DNA of 64,000 nt from Sipunculus nudus. Taxonomy: Eukaryota; Annelida; Sipuncula; Golfingiida; Sipunculidae. The stretch's first letter is position 1; each line of letters opens with the position of its first letter. A program made the translations under genes and the position numbers. The stretch spans positions 1,749,001 to 1,813,000 of the forward strand of contig JAPPUL010000068.1 in NCBI GenBank assembly GCA_026874595.1. The letters run 5' to 3'. Under the pieces are notes generated by a model. The model was not told the origin of the DNA. It made no database searches and saw nothing but the letters and a program-made list of their open reading frames with translations. Below, piece after piece: positions 53,501-62,351 of the stretch.

Positions 53501-55135
53501 ATGGATTTTATAAACATATTATTGTACGCAATACCTGGTCTTGCGTTTCTGGTGGTGATACACGAGCTAGGGCATTTATTATTTGCCAGGTGGACCGGGA
53601 TAGGGGTTGAGGCGTTTGCAATATTTTTCGGACGACCAATATATAGTTTCAAATGGAAAGGGATAGACTGGCGTGTGGGCTGGATACCGTTTGGAGGTTA
53701 TTGTAAGATGAAGGGGCAGGAAGATTTCATAAAAGCAGAAGAGCTTAAAGGGGAGGCTGATGAATTTTATAGTAGGCCTGCTTGGGCAAGGCTATTGACG
53801 GTATTGGGGGGGCCAATATTTAATATATTATTAGGTTTGATCTTGGTTACGGGGATATTTCATTTTAATGGGGAGACAATATTCTTTAATGGGCCAATAA
53901 AGATAAAAAAAGGCTATGAGGGATTATCCGAGTTACGAGATGGAGACATAATAGTATCAGTAGACGGTAAATCGGTGAATGAGGAGCTATATGGAGAAGA
54001 AGTTTCGACTTTGAATATGATAAGAAAACACATAGTAATAGATGGGATGGGTAATGATTCCTACAAGCTTGGGGTAAGGCGAGCGGGAGAAGATAAGATT
54101 ATATATATAAATTATCCCTTCCACGAAGGATTAATAAAAGGAGGGGAGCTTGGTTTTAGCATAGTAGGAGAAAAAGGAGGAGGAGATGGAGTAGAAGGAG
54201 GGTATAGTGTTTTAGATAAACAAAATACTATATCAATAGGAGCATTTAGCAGCGAAGACTCACCTGGTTACGTAGGAGGGCTTGAGAGAGGAGATATCAT
54301 TTTATCAGTTAATGGGGAGAAGGTAAATAGTGTAGAGGACATATCGAATATCTTAAATAAAGGAGTAGTAAAAGAACATAAGCTAAAGATATTACGTGGT
54401 GGTATATTAGAAGGGAAAGAAGAGGTAAAAACTATAAAACCGATGTTTCTTGTGCAGTTGAAGGATATCAAAGAAGGAGATACAGTATACGAGCGAGGTT
54501 TTCGAGAAGGTGATATAATAAGGCAAATAGACGGACAAAAGATAGAAAGCCAGTCTCTATTAAAAGATATTGTATCTAGTAGTGAGTCAAAAAAGACATA
54601 TAACATAGAAGTGTTACGAGGGATAGAAAGAGTAGAATTATACGCAAGTGGAACTACATTAAAGACATTTAACTTTGCAATAAAGCAAATTCTTGGAGTT
54701 CATTTAATAAATGGAGTACATAAATATTACACAGTCTTTGAATCTCTCCCACGCGGAATAGAAAAGACCTGGGTCTTTATGAAGCTAACAATAGTGCAAT
54801 TTACGGTTTTACCAAAGATGGAGTTTGACACAGTAAAAGACAATGTAGCAGGGCCTATAGGTATATTTAAGAGGCTTGGCGAATCTGCAGCATCGGGCTT
54901 TGCCTCCTACATGAATTTTGTAGCGATACTAAGTATATTGCTAGGAGTATTTAACTTGCTTCCAATCCCAGCAGTAGACGGAGGCCACGTGGTATTGACA
55001 TTATATGAGATGATAAGGCGCAAACCAGTTAGTCTTAAGGTAGTCCAAAGGTTCCAGTTAATAGGAGTATTTATAATAATATCGCTTGCAGTGCTTATAA
55101 CAATAAACGACATACTAAAGATAGTGAAGGGTTAG
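53501..55135 (+). CDS. rseP: RIP metalloprotease RseP (site-2 protease)
   Basis: 544 aa inner-membrane zinc protease. HELGH at residues 21-25 supplies two zinc ligands; NLLPIPAVDGGH near the C-terminus supplies the third ligand. Two PDZ domains occupy about 230-310 and 310-395 (SPGYVGGLERGDIILSVNGEKV; EGDTVYERGFREGDIIRQIDGQKI), placing the gene in the RseP/YaeL class, which cuts anti-sigma factors or cleared signal peptides inside the membrane. It is longer than the usual 450 aa because of the enlarged periplasmic region. Good ribosome site (AGGAGAAAAAGG). Confidence 0.94.
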   Translation: MDFINILLYAIPGLAFLVVIHELGHLLFARWTGIGVEAFAIFFGRPIYSFKWKGIDWRVGWIPFGGYCKMKGQEDFIKAEELKGEADEFYSRPAWARLLTVLGGPIFNILLGLILVTGIFHFNGETIFFNGPIKIKKGYEGLSELRDGDIIVSVDGKSVNEELYGEEVSTLNMIRKHIVIDGMGNDSYKLGVRRAGEDKIIYINYPFHEGLIKGGELGFSIVGEKGGGDGVEGGYSVLDKQNTISIGAFSSEDSPGYVGGLERGDIILSVNGEKVNSVEDISNILNKGVVKEHKLKILRGGILEGKEEVKTIKPMFLVQLKDIKEGDTVYERGFREGDIIRQIDGQKIESQSLLKDIVSSSESKKTYNIEVLRGIERVELYASGTTLKTFNFAIKQILGVHLINGVHKYYTVFESLPRGIEKTWVFMKLTIVQFTVLPKMEFDTVKDNVAGPIGIFKRLGESAASGFASYMNFVAILSILLGVFNLLPIPAVDGGHVVLTLYEMIRRKPVSLKVVQRFQLIGVFIIISLAVLITINDILKIVKG

Positions 55136-55138
55136 GGA

Positions 55139-55243
55139 GTAAAAGAGGGGCAAGAAAGGGGGGGGCAAGAAAGGGGGGCAAGAAAGAGGGGGGCAAGAAA
55201 GAGGGGGGCAAGAAAGAGGGGGCAAGAAAGAGAGGGGCAATGA
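55139..55243. repeat. G-rich tandem repeat array downstream of rseP
   Basis: At least six head-to-tail units of about 15 bp of the form GAGGGGGGCAAGAAA, varying in G-run length. The strand is entirely purine apart from single C residues. G-runs could form a quadruplex. The variation looks like slippage. Confidence 0.93.
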
Positions 55244-55328
55244 ACCTTTTATGAATCTTTGTATTATAAGCCTTTGTAGACATATTAATTAATATATATC
55301 TAAGATAGAAGTAAGGTAGAATAGAATA

Positions 55329-55544
55329 TTATTTCTTATGCTTTTTGTTAATGAATCTGGTAATATATATAAAATAGATAAGCAGAATAATTGCAACGAT
55401 TAAAGAAGCAATACCAATAGCAAGGTCCGAGTAAGAGTGTTTATTAAAGAATAAAGAAAACTCCCAATAAGCAAGAAATATAGAAAATAAGATACCCGAG
55501 ATAATAAGAACCTGATGGAAACGCATTAAACTCATAAAAGCCAT
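55329..55544 (-). CDS. small two-helix membrane protein
   Basis: 71 aa with two hydrophobic segments (about residues 12-30 and 43-63) separated by a polar turn (KHSYSDLAIG) and a Lys-rich end (INKKHKK). No family recognised. It is the only sizeable open frame in this gap, lies on the strand opposite to neighbours, and has hydrophobicity and stop placement typical of a real gene. Could be an accidental frame; moderate confidence. Confidence 0.55.
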   Translation of the reverse strand: MAFMSLMRFHQVLIISGILFSIFLAYWEFSLFFNKHSYSDLAIGIASLIVAIILLIYFIYITRFINKKHKK

Positions 55545-55673
55545 CCGAAGTAAATTAGATTTAAAAAAAAAACTAAATAATCTCTAAATAGTAAGCATAT
55601 TGAATATACTATAATACACCAAATCTAAAAATAAGGTAAAATATGCTTTAAGACTTAAAAAGCGGGGCTAATA

Positions 55674-56975
55674 ATGGATATGCTAAAAGAAGCAAAAGCG
55701 TTACTAAAGATAGACTCAGTGAGTGGACATGGTAGTATAGAAGTAGTAGAATATCTGAAAAGACTTTTGTTAAAAAACGGACTTCACGTGGAGGAACAAA
55801 AGACAGAATATAAAGGAGTTGCCCAAAAGAACCTAATAAGCCGTAAAGAGGGACAAAAAGATGGAGAAGAGATAATATTCAACACACATCTTGACACAGT
55901 CCCAGGCGGAGATAAGAACAAATGGACCAAAACGGGCTTTAATCCATATAAATTGGAGATAGAAGGAGATAAATTATATGGTCTTGGGAGTGCAGATGTA
56001 AAGCTTGACTATTTGTGTAAGCTGCAAGCCTTAATAAAATATAAAGATAAAGAATTTAAGAATCATCTAACATTGGTGGGTACCTTTGGAGAGGAGATAG
56101 GACTTATAGGTTGCGACTATTTTTTAAAATCAGGCTATATAAGGGAGCCAAAATACGTATTTGTGGGCGAGCCAACGGATTTAAATATAGTGCATGGACA
56201 TAAAGGGATGCTATCGATAATAATGAAGTTAAGCTTTAGACAAAGAGCAGAATGGAGGGAAGGCGGGAGAAAGGTTGAGTTTGCAGGGAAAGCATGTCAT
56301 AGTAGTACCCCTCAGTATGGAAAATGTGCGATAAGAGCCTTAAGAGATTATCTTAAAGGCTTATCCTCGGGCGAGGAAGTATATTATGTAGAAGGAGGGC
56401 ATGCAATAAACATATTACCAGATTATTGCTATGCAGTAATAGGCAAAAGTAAGAGTCAAGAGAATAAGGCTATGCTAAAATCTTTTTTTAAGCTAGTAGA
56501 TAAATTTGAAGGAAGGATAAAAAGGCTTGAAGATAAATCTTACGAACCAAGTTATGGCACGATAAATCTTGGTATAATCAGAGTATGCGAAAACGTGTTG
56601 GAATGTGAGGCAACGATACGCACGGTAGAAGAGGAGCAGACGCTAAAACATTTAAAGGAATTAGAAGAGGGGTTAGAAGAGATAGGAGGCAAGCTTAAGA
56701 TACTATTAAACATATCACCAATGCATACAAACCCGGAGAGTTTGATAGTGAAAAAGGCAGTAGAGATAATGGCTGAACTAGGCGGGGGAGGTAAAGTATT
56801 AAAGAAAGCAGGACTTACGGAGGGGACATTATATAATAGTTATGGAGGTGAGAGTATAATATATGGTTCAGGGTCAGCTAAGAATATCCATATCCCGAAT
56901 GAATATAATAGTTTTAAGCAGCTTTTAAAGAGCGTCTTATTTTATGAGAGAGTGATAGAGGAATATTGTCTTTAA
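55674..56975 (+). CDS. M20-family metallopeptidase (ArgE/DapE-like)
   Basis: 433 aa di-zinc hydrolase. Metal ligands are visible as H72 and D74 in THLDTVPGG, D108 in GSADVK, E141 with the catalytic general base E140 in GEEIG, E166 in VGEPTD, and a C-terminal His in NIHIPNEY. The dimerisation domain (about 180-330) is in between. The family removes N-acyl groups or cleaves small peptides (acetylornithine, succinyl-diaminopimelate, acetyl-citrulline). The substrate cannot be told from sequence. The short acetyltransferase at 34335 is not in this operon. Confidence 0.85.
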   Translation: MDMLKEAKALLKIDSVSGHGSIEVVEYLKRLLLKNGLHVEEQKTEYKGVAQKNLISRKEGQKDGEEIIFNTHLDTVPGGDKNKWTKTGFNPYKLEIEGDKLYGLGSADVKLDYLCKLQALIKYKDKEFKNHLTLVGTFGEEIGLIGCDYFLKSGYIREPKYVFVGEPTDLNIVHGHKGMLSIIMKLSFRQRAEWREGGRKVEFAGKACHSSTPQYGKCAIRALRDYLKGLSSGEEVYYVEGGHAINILPDYCYAVIGKSKSQENKAMLKSFFKLVDKFEGRIKRLEDKSYEPSYGTINLGIIRVCENVLECEATIRTVEEEQTLKHLKELEEGLEEIGGKLKILLNISPMHTNPESLIVKKAVEIMAELGGGGKVLKKAGLTEGTLYNSYGGESIIYGSGSAKNIHIPNEYNSFKQLLKSVLFYERVIEEYCL

Positions 56976-57110
56976 AATGGGTAAAAGTTGCAGTAAGAGA
57001 GAAAGAGGGTTAAGAGAGAAAGATAGAGAGATAATAAGGTTGATAAGGTTGATAAAGTTGATAAAGAGAAAAAAAGAGAATTAGAGAGGATTAAAGAGAA
57101 AAAAAATATT

Positions 57111-57734
57111 ATGCTAGAAGAATTACTTGAGATAATAGAAGAACTTGCAGGAGAGAATAAAGAGCTTGCCTATATACTAATATTTATAAGCGCAATAGTA
57201 GAGAATCTATTTCCTCCGATACCCGGGGACACAGTATTAGTATTCGCAGCATTTTTGGTAGGGAAACAGGCACTAGATTTCGTATGGGTATTCCTATCGA
57301 CGACTTTAGGGAGCATAGTAGGATTTATGATATTGTTTTATCTTGCCTATAGGTATGGTTTTGGACTATTTGCAAAGCTTAAATTAAAGTTTATAAAGGA
57401 AAGTCATATAGAGAAAACTAAGGATTGGTTTTCGCGCTATGGCTATATGGTAATATTAGGCAATAGGTTTTTATCTGGGTTAAGGAGCGTAATATCGATA
57501 GTAGCAGGGGTAGTAAAGTTAGATCCTATGAAGGTATTAGTGCTTGGACTTATAAGTGCATCTATATGGAATTTGCTATTGTTGTACTTAGGATATTTGA
57601 TGGGAGAGAATTGGGAAGTGATAGTGTATTACGTAAAGCTTTATAGTCAATGGGTATTTGTGATATTGGTTATTATAATAATTACAATTATATTGAAGAA
57701 GTATTTTAGAAAGAAAGAAAGATTTGAAGGATAG
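57111..57734 (+). CDS. DedA-family membrane protein
   Basis: 207 aa with the DedA/SNARE-associated fold: IVENLFPPIPGDTVLVFAAFLVG near the start, a glycine-rich STTLGSIVGFMILFYLAYRYG, FSRYGYMVILGNRFLSGLRSVISIVAGVVKLD (the GxRFxPxxR-like site) and two C-terminal helices. DedA proteins include undecaprenyl-phosphate and lipid flippases. It carries a Lys-rich tail (KKYFRKKERFEG). The region before it (57034-57064) is a tandem AAGGTTGAT repeat. Confidence 0.9.
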   Translation: MLEELLEIIEELAGENKELAYILIFISAIVENLFPPIPGDTVLVFAAFLVGKQALDFVWVFLSTTLGSIVGFMILFYLAYRYGFGLFAKLKLKFIKESHIEKTKDWFSRYGYMVILGNRFLSGLRSVISIVAGVVKLDPMKVLVLGLISASIWNLLLLYLGYLMGENWEVIVYYVKLYSQWVFVILVIIIITIILKKYFRKKERFEG

Positions 57735-58053
57735 ATATTTGAAGGATAGATATTTGAAGCCTTGCTAAATAGATTATGTAGAGATTAAAAAGATTAAGAA
57801 ATTAAAAGCTAATAAAGTATGTGGTTCTGCAGGGAAAGATAAATTAAGAGAAGGCAAAGATGGGATATGCCTCTAATAAAAAAGATATAAAGTCATAATT
57901 TATTAATATAAAATAATAACTAACCGACAAAGCAAAAGGTAGCCTAGACAAGGATATAGGTAGATACGGATAAAGGGATGGAAAAGTAGTTTAACGAGAG
58001 TGAATGATGGGATTAAGGATATTTGTTAGGAATGTTTAAAGGAGAATAAAAAG
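57729..58053. other. intergenic stretch before the flagellar operon
   Basis: It begins with an exact 15-bp tandem duplication (GGATAGATATTTGAA at 57729-57743 and 57744-57758) that covers the dedA stop codon. The rest is purine-rich and gene-free. No convincing sigma-28 or sigma-54 box is seen before flgB; AAAGGAGAA is its ribosome site. Confidence 0.7.
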
Positions 58054-58458
58054 ATGGTAGAGATAAAGGGCTTATTAGCAAAGGCGATGACAGCAGAGAG
58101 TTTGCGGCATACGGTAATAAGTAATAACATAGCGAATGTAAACACACCATATTTCAAAAGAAGTGATATAAAGTTTGAAAGTGAATTAAAGCGAGCATTA
58201 AATAGTCAAAAGAGTCCCTATCCGATAAAGGCGCTAATGACAGATAGAAGACACATACCGTTTCACCAGCCAAAAGATATAAATAAGGTACACCCGAAAA
58301 TAAACCTTGAATACGAGACATCCTACAGAAATGATAAAAACAATGTAGATATAGATAAAGAGATGGTGGATGCGGCAAAATCGAGTTTGAGATATAATGC
58401 CTACGCATCGATATTAGGTAGATATTTCAAGAAAATGAATATGGTACTAAGGGGGTAG
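58054..58458 (+). CDS. flgB: flagellar basal-body rod protein FlgB
   Basis: 134 aa. The N-terminal amphipathic rod motif reads SLRHTVISNNIANVNTPYFKRSDI and the C-terminus DKEMVDAAKSSLRYNAYASIL. It also has the flagellar NNVDIDKEM element. Proximal rod component, exported by the flagellar type III system. First gene of the operon, 76 bp from flgC. Confidence 0.95.
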   Translation: MVEIKGLLAKAMTAESLRHTVISNNIANVNTPYFKRSDIKFESELKRALNSQKSPYPIKALMTDRRHIPFHQPKDINKVHPKINLEYETSYRNDKNNVDIDKEMVDAAKSSLRYNAYASILGRYFKKMNMVLRG

Positions 58459-58534
58459 GTTAGTGTGGATAGTAAAGGTGTAGTAGAGGCTTTATGTAGT
58501 ATTATGATATTGGTAAAAGAAGAGGTAATACAAA

Positions 58535-58987
58535 ATGTTTGAATCGTTACAAATAGGGGCATCGGGTTTAACGGCCCAAAGGCTTAGAATGGATATAATA
58601 TCCAACAACATAGCGAATGTAAACACAACTAGAACGACGGAGGGAGGAGCCTTTAGACGAAGCCTGGCAATATTAAGGGCGAGGTCCGAGAAGTATAGTT
58701 TCAAATCGCATTTCTTACCAAAGGCCTTAGAGAACGAACTTGGTAGTGGGGTACGAGTAGTGCAGGTGGTAAAGGATCAAAAGCCGCTAAGGTTAAAATA
58801 CGATCCTGAACATCCGGATGCCTTAAGGGTTGGTCCCAAGCGAGGATATGTTGAGTTGCCGAATGTAAACATAGTAGAAGAGATGGTAGACATGATATCA
58901 GCGACACGAGCCTACGAAGCAAATGCGACTTTAATAAATTCTAGTAAACAGATGTTCCACAGGGCGCTTGATATAGGTGCAAGGTAG
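58535..58987 (+). CDS. flgC: flagellar basal-body rod protein FlgC
   Basis: 150 aa. ASGLTAQRLRMDIISNNIANVNTTRT at the start and YVELPNVNIVEEMVDMISATRAYEANATLINSSKQM at the end are standard FlgC features. Proximal rod component next to FlgB. The gene is 52 bp before fliE. Confidence 0.96.
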   Translation: MFESLQIGASGLTAQRLRMDIISNNIANVNTTRTTEGGAFRRSLAILRARSEKYSFKSHFLPKALENELGSGVRVVQVVKDQKPLRLKYDPEHPDALRVGPKRGYVELPNVNIVEEMVDMISATRAYEANATLINSSKQMFHRALDIGAR

Positions 58988-59039
58988 GATGTAGCATATG
59001 GTAGGGATTATACTTTTAAGCAAAAGGGAGTAAAAAGAC

Positions 59040-59354
59040 ATGGATATAAAGCTAATAAATAATGAGCTACAGGGGCTTACAGGAGATAGATTAATTGGAG
59101 GAGAGGCTGGTGGATTGGGAGTGGGGAGTAAGGGAGAGAGTTTTAGGGAAGTATTTTTTGGAGCGTTAAAGAATGTAAATAGTTTACAGGTGGATGCAGA
59201 CAAGGCGGTCGAGAAGATGATAGTTGAGCCTGGGAGTATAAATATCCATGAAGTAACGACATTATTAAGTCAAGCAGAGATGGCGTTATCAATGACGAAA
59301 GTGGTAACAGATCGGGTAGTGCAAGCCTATAGAGAGATAACGAACTTGAGGTAA
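59040..59354 (+). CDS. fliE: flagellar hook-basal body complex protein FliE
   Basis: 104 aa. The C-terminal region SINIHEVTTLLSQAEMALSMTKVVTDRVVQAYREI is the FliE signature; FREVFFGALKNVNSLQVDADKAVEKM precedes it. It connects the MS ring (FliF) with the rod. The N-terminus is Gly-rich. Confidence 0.93.
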   Translation: MDIKLINNELQGLTGDRLIGGEAGGLGVGSKGESFREVFFGALKNVNSLQVDADKAVEKMIVEPGSINIHEVTTLLSQAEMALSMTKVVTDRVVQAYREITNLR

Positions 59355-59405
59355 AGAGTAGTTGGATAGGTGGTTGGATAGTGAAGGTAGTTGGATAGTG
59401 AAGGT
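59355..59405. repeat. short tandem repeat between fliE and fliF
   Basis: Units of GTTGGATAG with AGTGAAGGTA linkers (TTGGATAGTGAAGGTAG twice, partly overlapping a GTTGGATAGGTG copy) in the 105-bp gap. Confidence 0.75.
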
Positions 59406-59459
59406 AGAGTAAATAAAGTAGAAAAACTAAAAGAATAAGCATTATCCTGGAGGGGATGC

Positions 59460-61169
59460 ATGCCTGAATTTTTGAGAAAGCTAAAAGATAGTGTAAAAGC
59501 AGTAATAGGCAAAACGAGTTTAACCCAGAAGGTAATAATAGGGGGAGTTTTTGTTTTAACAATAGTAGCATTAGTGTTTTTGGTAATGTACTCTGCAAAA
59601 GAGGAACGGGTATTATTGTACAAAAGCGGGTTAACGAAGCCAGATTACAAACGAGTTAAAACAAACCTAGACGGGCTTGGAGTAAGTTACACAACGTCGT
59701 CAGACGAGCGATACATATACGTATCAAACGAAGAGGAGGCAACAAGGCTAAGAGCAAAACTTGGTTATGAGGGTGTGGTACGAGATGTAAAGGGGTTTGA
59801 ACTTTTTGACAATCCAGTCTTTTCGACAACGGATTTTGAGAGGAAAGTAAACTTAAGACGAGCGATAACGGGTAATATATCAAGACATCTTGAAGCACTA
59901 GATGACATAGAGAAAGCAGATGTAACGATATCGTTTGGTGAGAACGTGCCATTATTCTTACGAGAGATAGAAGATAGTCCAATAACGGCATCGGTAGTAA
60001 TAACGCCATCGCCAAATTCGGATATAGATGAGAATAAGAATAAGATACGCGGGATAAGAGATTTAATAGCAAAAGGAGTAGCACGGTTAAAGAAAGAGAA
60101 TGTTATAATAATGAATCACCGTGGAGTAGTACTTACAGACTTAATAGAAGTATCAAGTTCCAACGAGTCAATAAGTTCAGCAAAAGAACAACTTCGTGTA
60201 ATGGAAAAGATAAGACAAAGGTACGGCAAAGAGATACGACAGATACTTAGAAAGACTTATACAGATGATAGATACGAGTTTACAATAAACCTAAGTCTAA
60301 ATTGGGACAGAGAACACAAAAGCATCACAAAGATATTGCCAACAGAGCTTGAAGAGGATAATCCAGACACACCATATAGTGAAAGGAAAGTGCTGCCCAA
60401 AATAGCAGTAAGCCGTCAAAAGACAAAAGAGACCTTTAAAGGGCCGTCTTATATACCGGAGGGGCCTGCAGGGGTTGAGCCTAATGTAGGACCTGGGATG
60501 AAAGAGTTAGTAGATAGATATTCAGATTATACAAAAGAGACGGTGATAGAGAACAACAAAACGGGAGAGGAGATAAGTGATAATCAAAAAGCACCCTACA
60601 CTGTGGACAGAGTTAGTATAGCGGTTGTAATAGACGAGCCATACGATTTTGAACGTGATGAAGAAGGGAAGATAAAGCTTTTAAATGGGCGAGTGGTGCC
60701 ATTGTACGAGGAGATAGAAGCAAGACAGATAAAGACTCTAGAGAATACATTAAAAGGAGCCTTACCGTATAAATCGAGGAATAAGTCAGTAAAAGTTAGT
60801 GTAATAAGGTTTGACAGGAAGGCGGAATTTGAGGAACTAGGTGAGAGTCTTCGTTCTGAGCAGATGATACGTGATTTAGTGATGTATGGAGCTTTGGGCT
60901 TAATTGGTTTAATATTGTTGATTTTATTGATAAGATTCATAATGCGTGAGGTAGATTCAAGGCGGCGGTTAAAGGAAGAGCGTTTAATGTTAGAACAGCA
61001 GGCGATGCGAGATGCGGCTATAAGGGCGGCGGAGAGTGAAGGCTTGGCCCTTGATATGTTACCTGAAGACAAGGCAAGGCTTGAGATGCAAGAGAACGCG
61101 ATAATTCTTGCACGAGAGAAGCCGGAGGATGTAGCACAACTTATAAGGACCTGGATTTTGGAGGAGTAA
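59460..61169 (+). CDS. fliF: flagellar MS-ring protein FliF
   Basis: 569 aa. Two membrane segments (about residues 24-45 and 471-494) frame the periplasmic ring-building domains; VLLYKSGLTKPDY and the YscJ-like core (LRAKLGYEG, NLRRAITGNISRHLEALDDIEKADVTISF) are evident. The C-terminal KPEDVAQLIRTWILEE is the cytoplasmic tail that binds FliG. Strong ribosome site (TGGAGGGG). In most operons fliG follows directly; here it does not. Confidence 0.96.
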   Translation: MPEFLRKLKDSVKAVIGKTSLTQKVIIGGVFVLTIVALVFLVMYSAKEERVLLYKSGLTKPDYKRVKTNLDGLGVSYTTSSDERYIYVSNEEEATRLRAKLGYEGVVRDVKGFELFDNPVFSTTDFERKVNLRRAITGNISRHLEALDDIEKADVTISFGENVPLFLREIEDSPITASVVITPSPNSDIDENKNKIRGIRDLIAKGVARLKKENVIIMNHRGVVLTDLIEVSSSNESISSAKEQLRVMEKIRQRYGKEIRQILRKTYTDDRYEFTINLSLNWDREHKSITKILPTELEEDNPDTPYSERKVLPKIAVSRQKTKETFKGPSYIPEGPAGVEPNVGPGMKELVDRYSDYTKETVIENNKTGEEISDNQKAPYTVDRVSIAVVIDEPYDFERDEEGKIKLLNGRVVPLYEEIEARQIKTLENTLKGALPYKSRNKSVKVSVIRFDRKAEFEELGESLRSEQMIRDLVMYGALGLIGLILLILLIRFIMREVDSRRRLKEERLMLEQQAMRDAAIRAAESEGLALDMLPEDKARLEMQENAIILAREKPEDVAQLIRTWILEE

Positions 61170-61353
61170 AAGCTGATTTAGTAAAAGCTTAAAATGAGAG
61201 TTGTTAATATAGTGTTTTGGTATGTATGTTTTGATATAGCCGGATAATATAAATGGCTTTATAATGTAATGAGTATAAAGGTACTAAACGGGCTAAATGA
61301 GAGTAACTAAATGAGGCTAGAATACAAGTAGTAGAAAAGTTGGAGAATATGTA

Positions 61354-62298
61354 ATGGCTAAGAATATATTTAAAAAGATATCCGTAAAGGATTTAGGGAA
61401 ACCTCTTAAGGTGCGGACAAGTTTTTTTGATGTACTTGGAGAGACAGAGGAAGCAAGCGGGGAGGAGGATATTAAGGGAGCTGGGGTTATGGATATGGTG
61501 GTGGATGGAGTTGATACTGTAGCTGATGAGAGTTTAGAAGATGAGATATCGCGTAAAGAGCGAGAACTTGAGGATGACATAGAGAAGAAAAGGGCAGAAT
61601 TCGAGCAAGAGATAGAGAAGACGAAGACGGAAGCAGAGAACTTTGCATTTGCGAAGATAAAGGAGTCAACAGAACTATACGAGGCGAAGTTAAGTGAAGC
61701 AGATGCCCTTTCAACGAAGCGTCTTGAGGATACAGAACTTGAGGCAAATAAGATAATGGAAGAGGCGCAGAAGAAGGCACAAAATCTTGAGTCCCAAGCG
61801 TATGAAAAGGGCTTTAAGGAGGGGCAGGAGACGGGCTTTAAAGAAGGGCAAGAAGAGATTGAACGGGTAACAGAAAGACTTAATGTGGTGCTGTCAACAG
61901 CAATAAAGAAGCGAAGCCAGATAGTAGAGGAGACAGAGGGCCAGATAATAGATATAGTGCTTACGATAGCGAGAAAGGTAGTAAAGTCGATATCAGAAAC
62001 TCAAAAGCGAGTAGTATATGATAATATAACGGAAGCATTAAGTAAGCTAAAGGGTCGAACAGAGGTTACGATACGGGTTAATACACAAGACTTACAAATG
62101 ACAACAAAACACAAGAAAGAGTTTATCCAGATGCTAGAAGGGATAGATCATGTAAAGATACTAGAAGATAATTCAGTAGAGAAGGGGGGGTGTTATATAA
62201 GCACGGATTTCGGGACAGTGGATGCACGAATATCGACGCAGTTATCGGAGATAGAGGAACAGATAAGGAAGCTGAGTCCCCAAAGGGAAGAGCTTTAG
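61354..62298 (+). CDS. fliH: flagellar export regulator FliH
   Basis: 314 aa. A long coiled-coil stretch (about residues 65-170; ELEDDIEKKRAEFEQEIEKTKTEAEN, then GFKEGQETGFKEGQEE) and the C-terminal V-ATPase-E-like domain with EGQIIDIVLTIARKVVKS and KILEDNSVEKGGCYISTDFGTVDARI. FliH regulates the FliI ATPase. Acidic insertion near residues 30-60 (EEASGEEDIKG). It begins 184 bp after fliF, and 53 bp separate it from fliI. Confidence 0.93.
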   Translation: MAKNIFKKISVKDLGKPLKVRTSFFDVLGETEEASGEEDIKGAGVMDMVVDGVDTVADESLEDEISRKERELEDDIEKKRAEFEQEIEKTKTEAENFAFAKIKESTELYEAKLSEADALSTKRLEDTELEANKIMEEAQKKAQNLESQAYEKGFKEGQETGFKEGQEEIERVTERLNVVLSTAIKKRSQIVEETEGQIIDIVLTIARKVVKSISETQKRVVYDNITEALSKLKGRTEVTIRVNTQDLQMTTKHKKEFIQMLEGIDHVKILEDNSVEKGGCYISTDFGTVDARISTQLSEIEEQIRKLSPQREEL

Positions 62299-62351
62299 GC
62301 AGGTATTTTGTAATAAAGTGCTTTTATAAAGTGGTTTTAAGGAAAAGAAGT

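Noticed and set aside
58931-59203. 90-aa minus-strand open frame across flgC-fliE
   Set aside because: Overlaps two well-supported flagellar genes and shows no protein-like features.
61170-61353. Searched for a remnant of fliG
   Set aside because: None of the six frames shows FliG motifs in these 184 bp, so there is no pseudogene, only absence.
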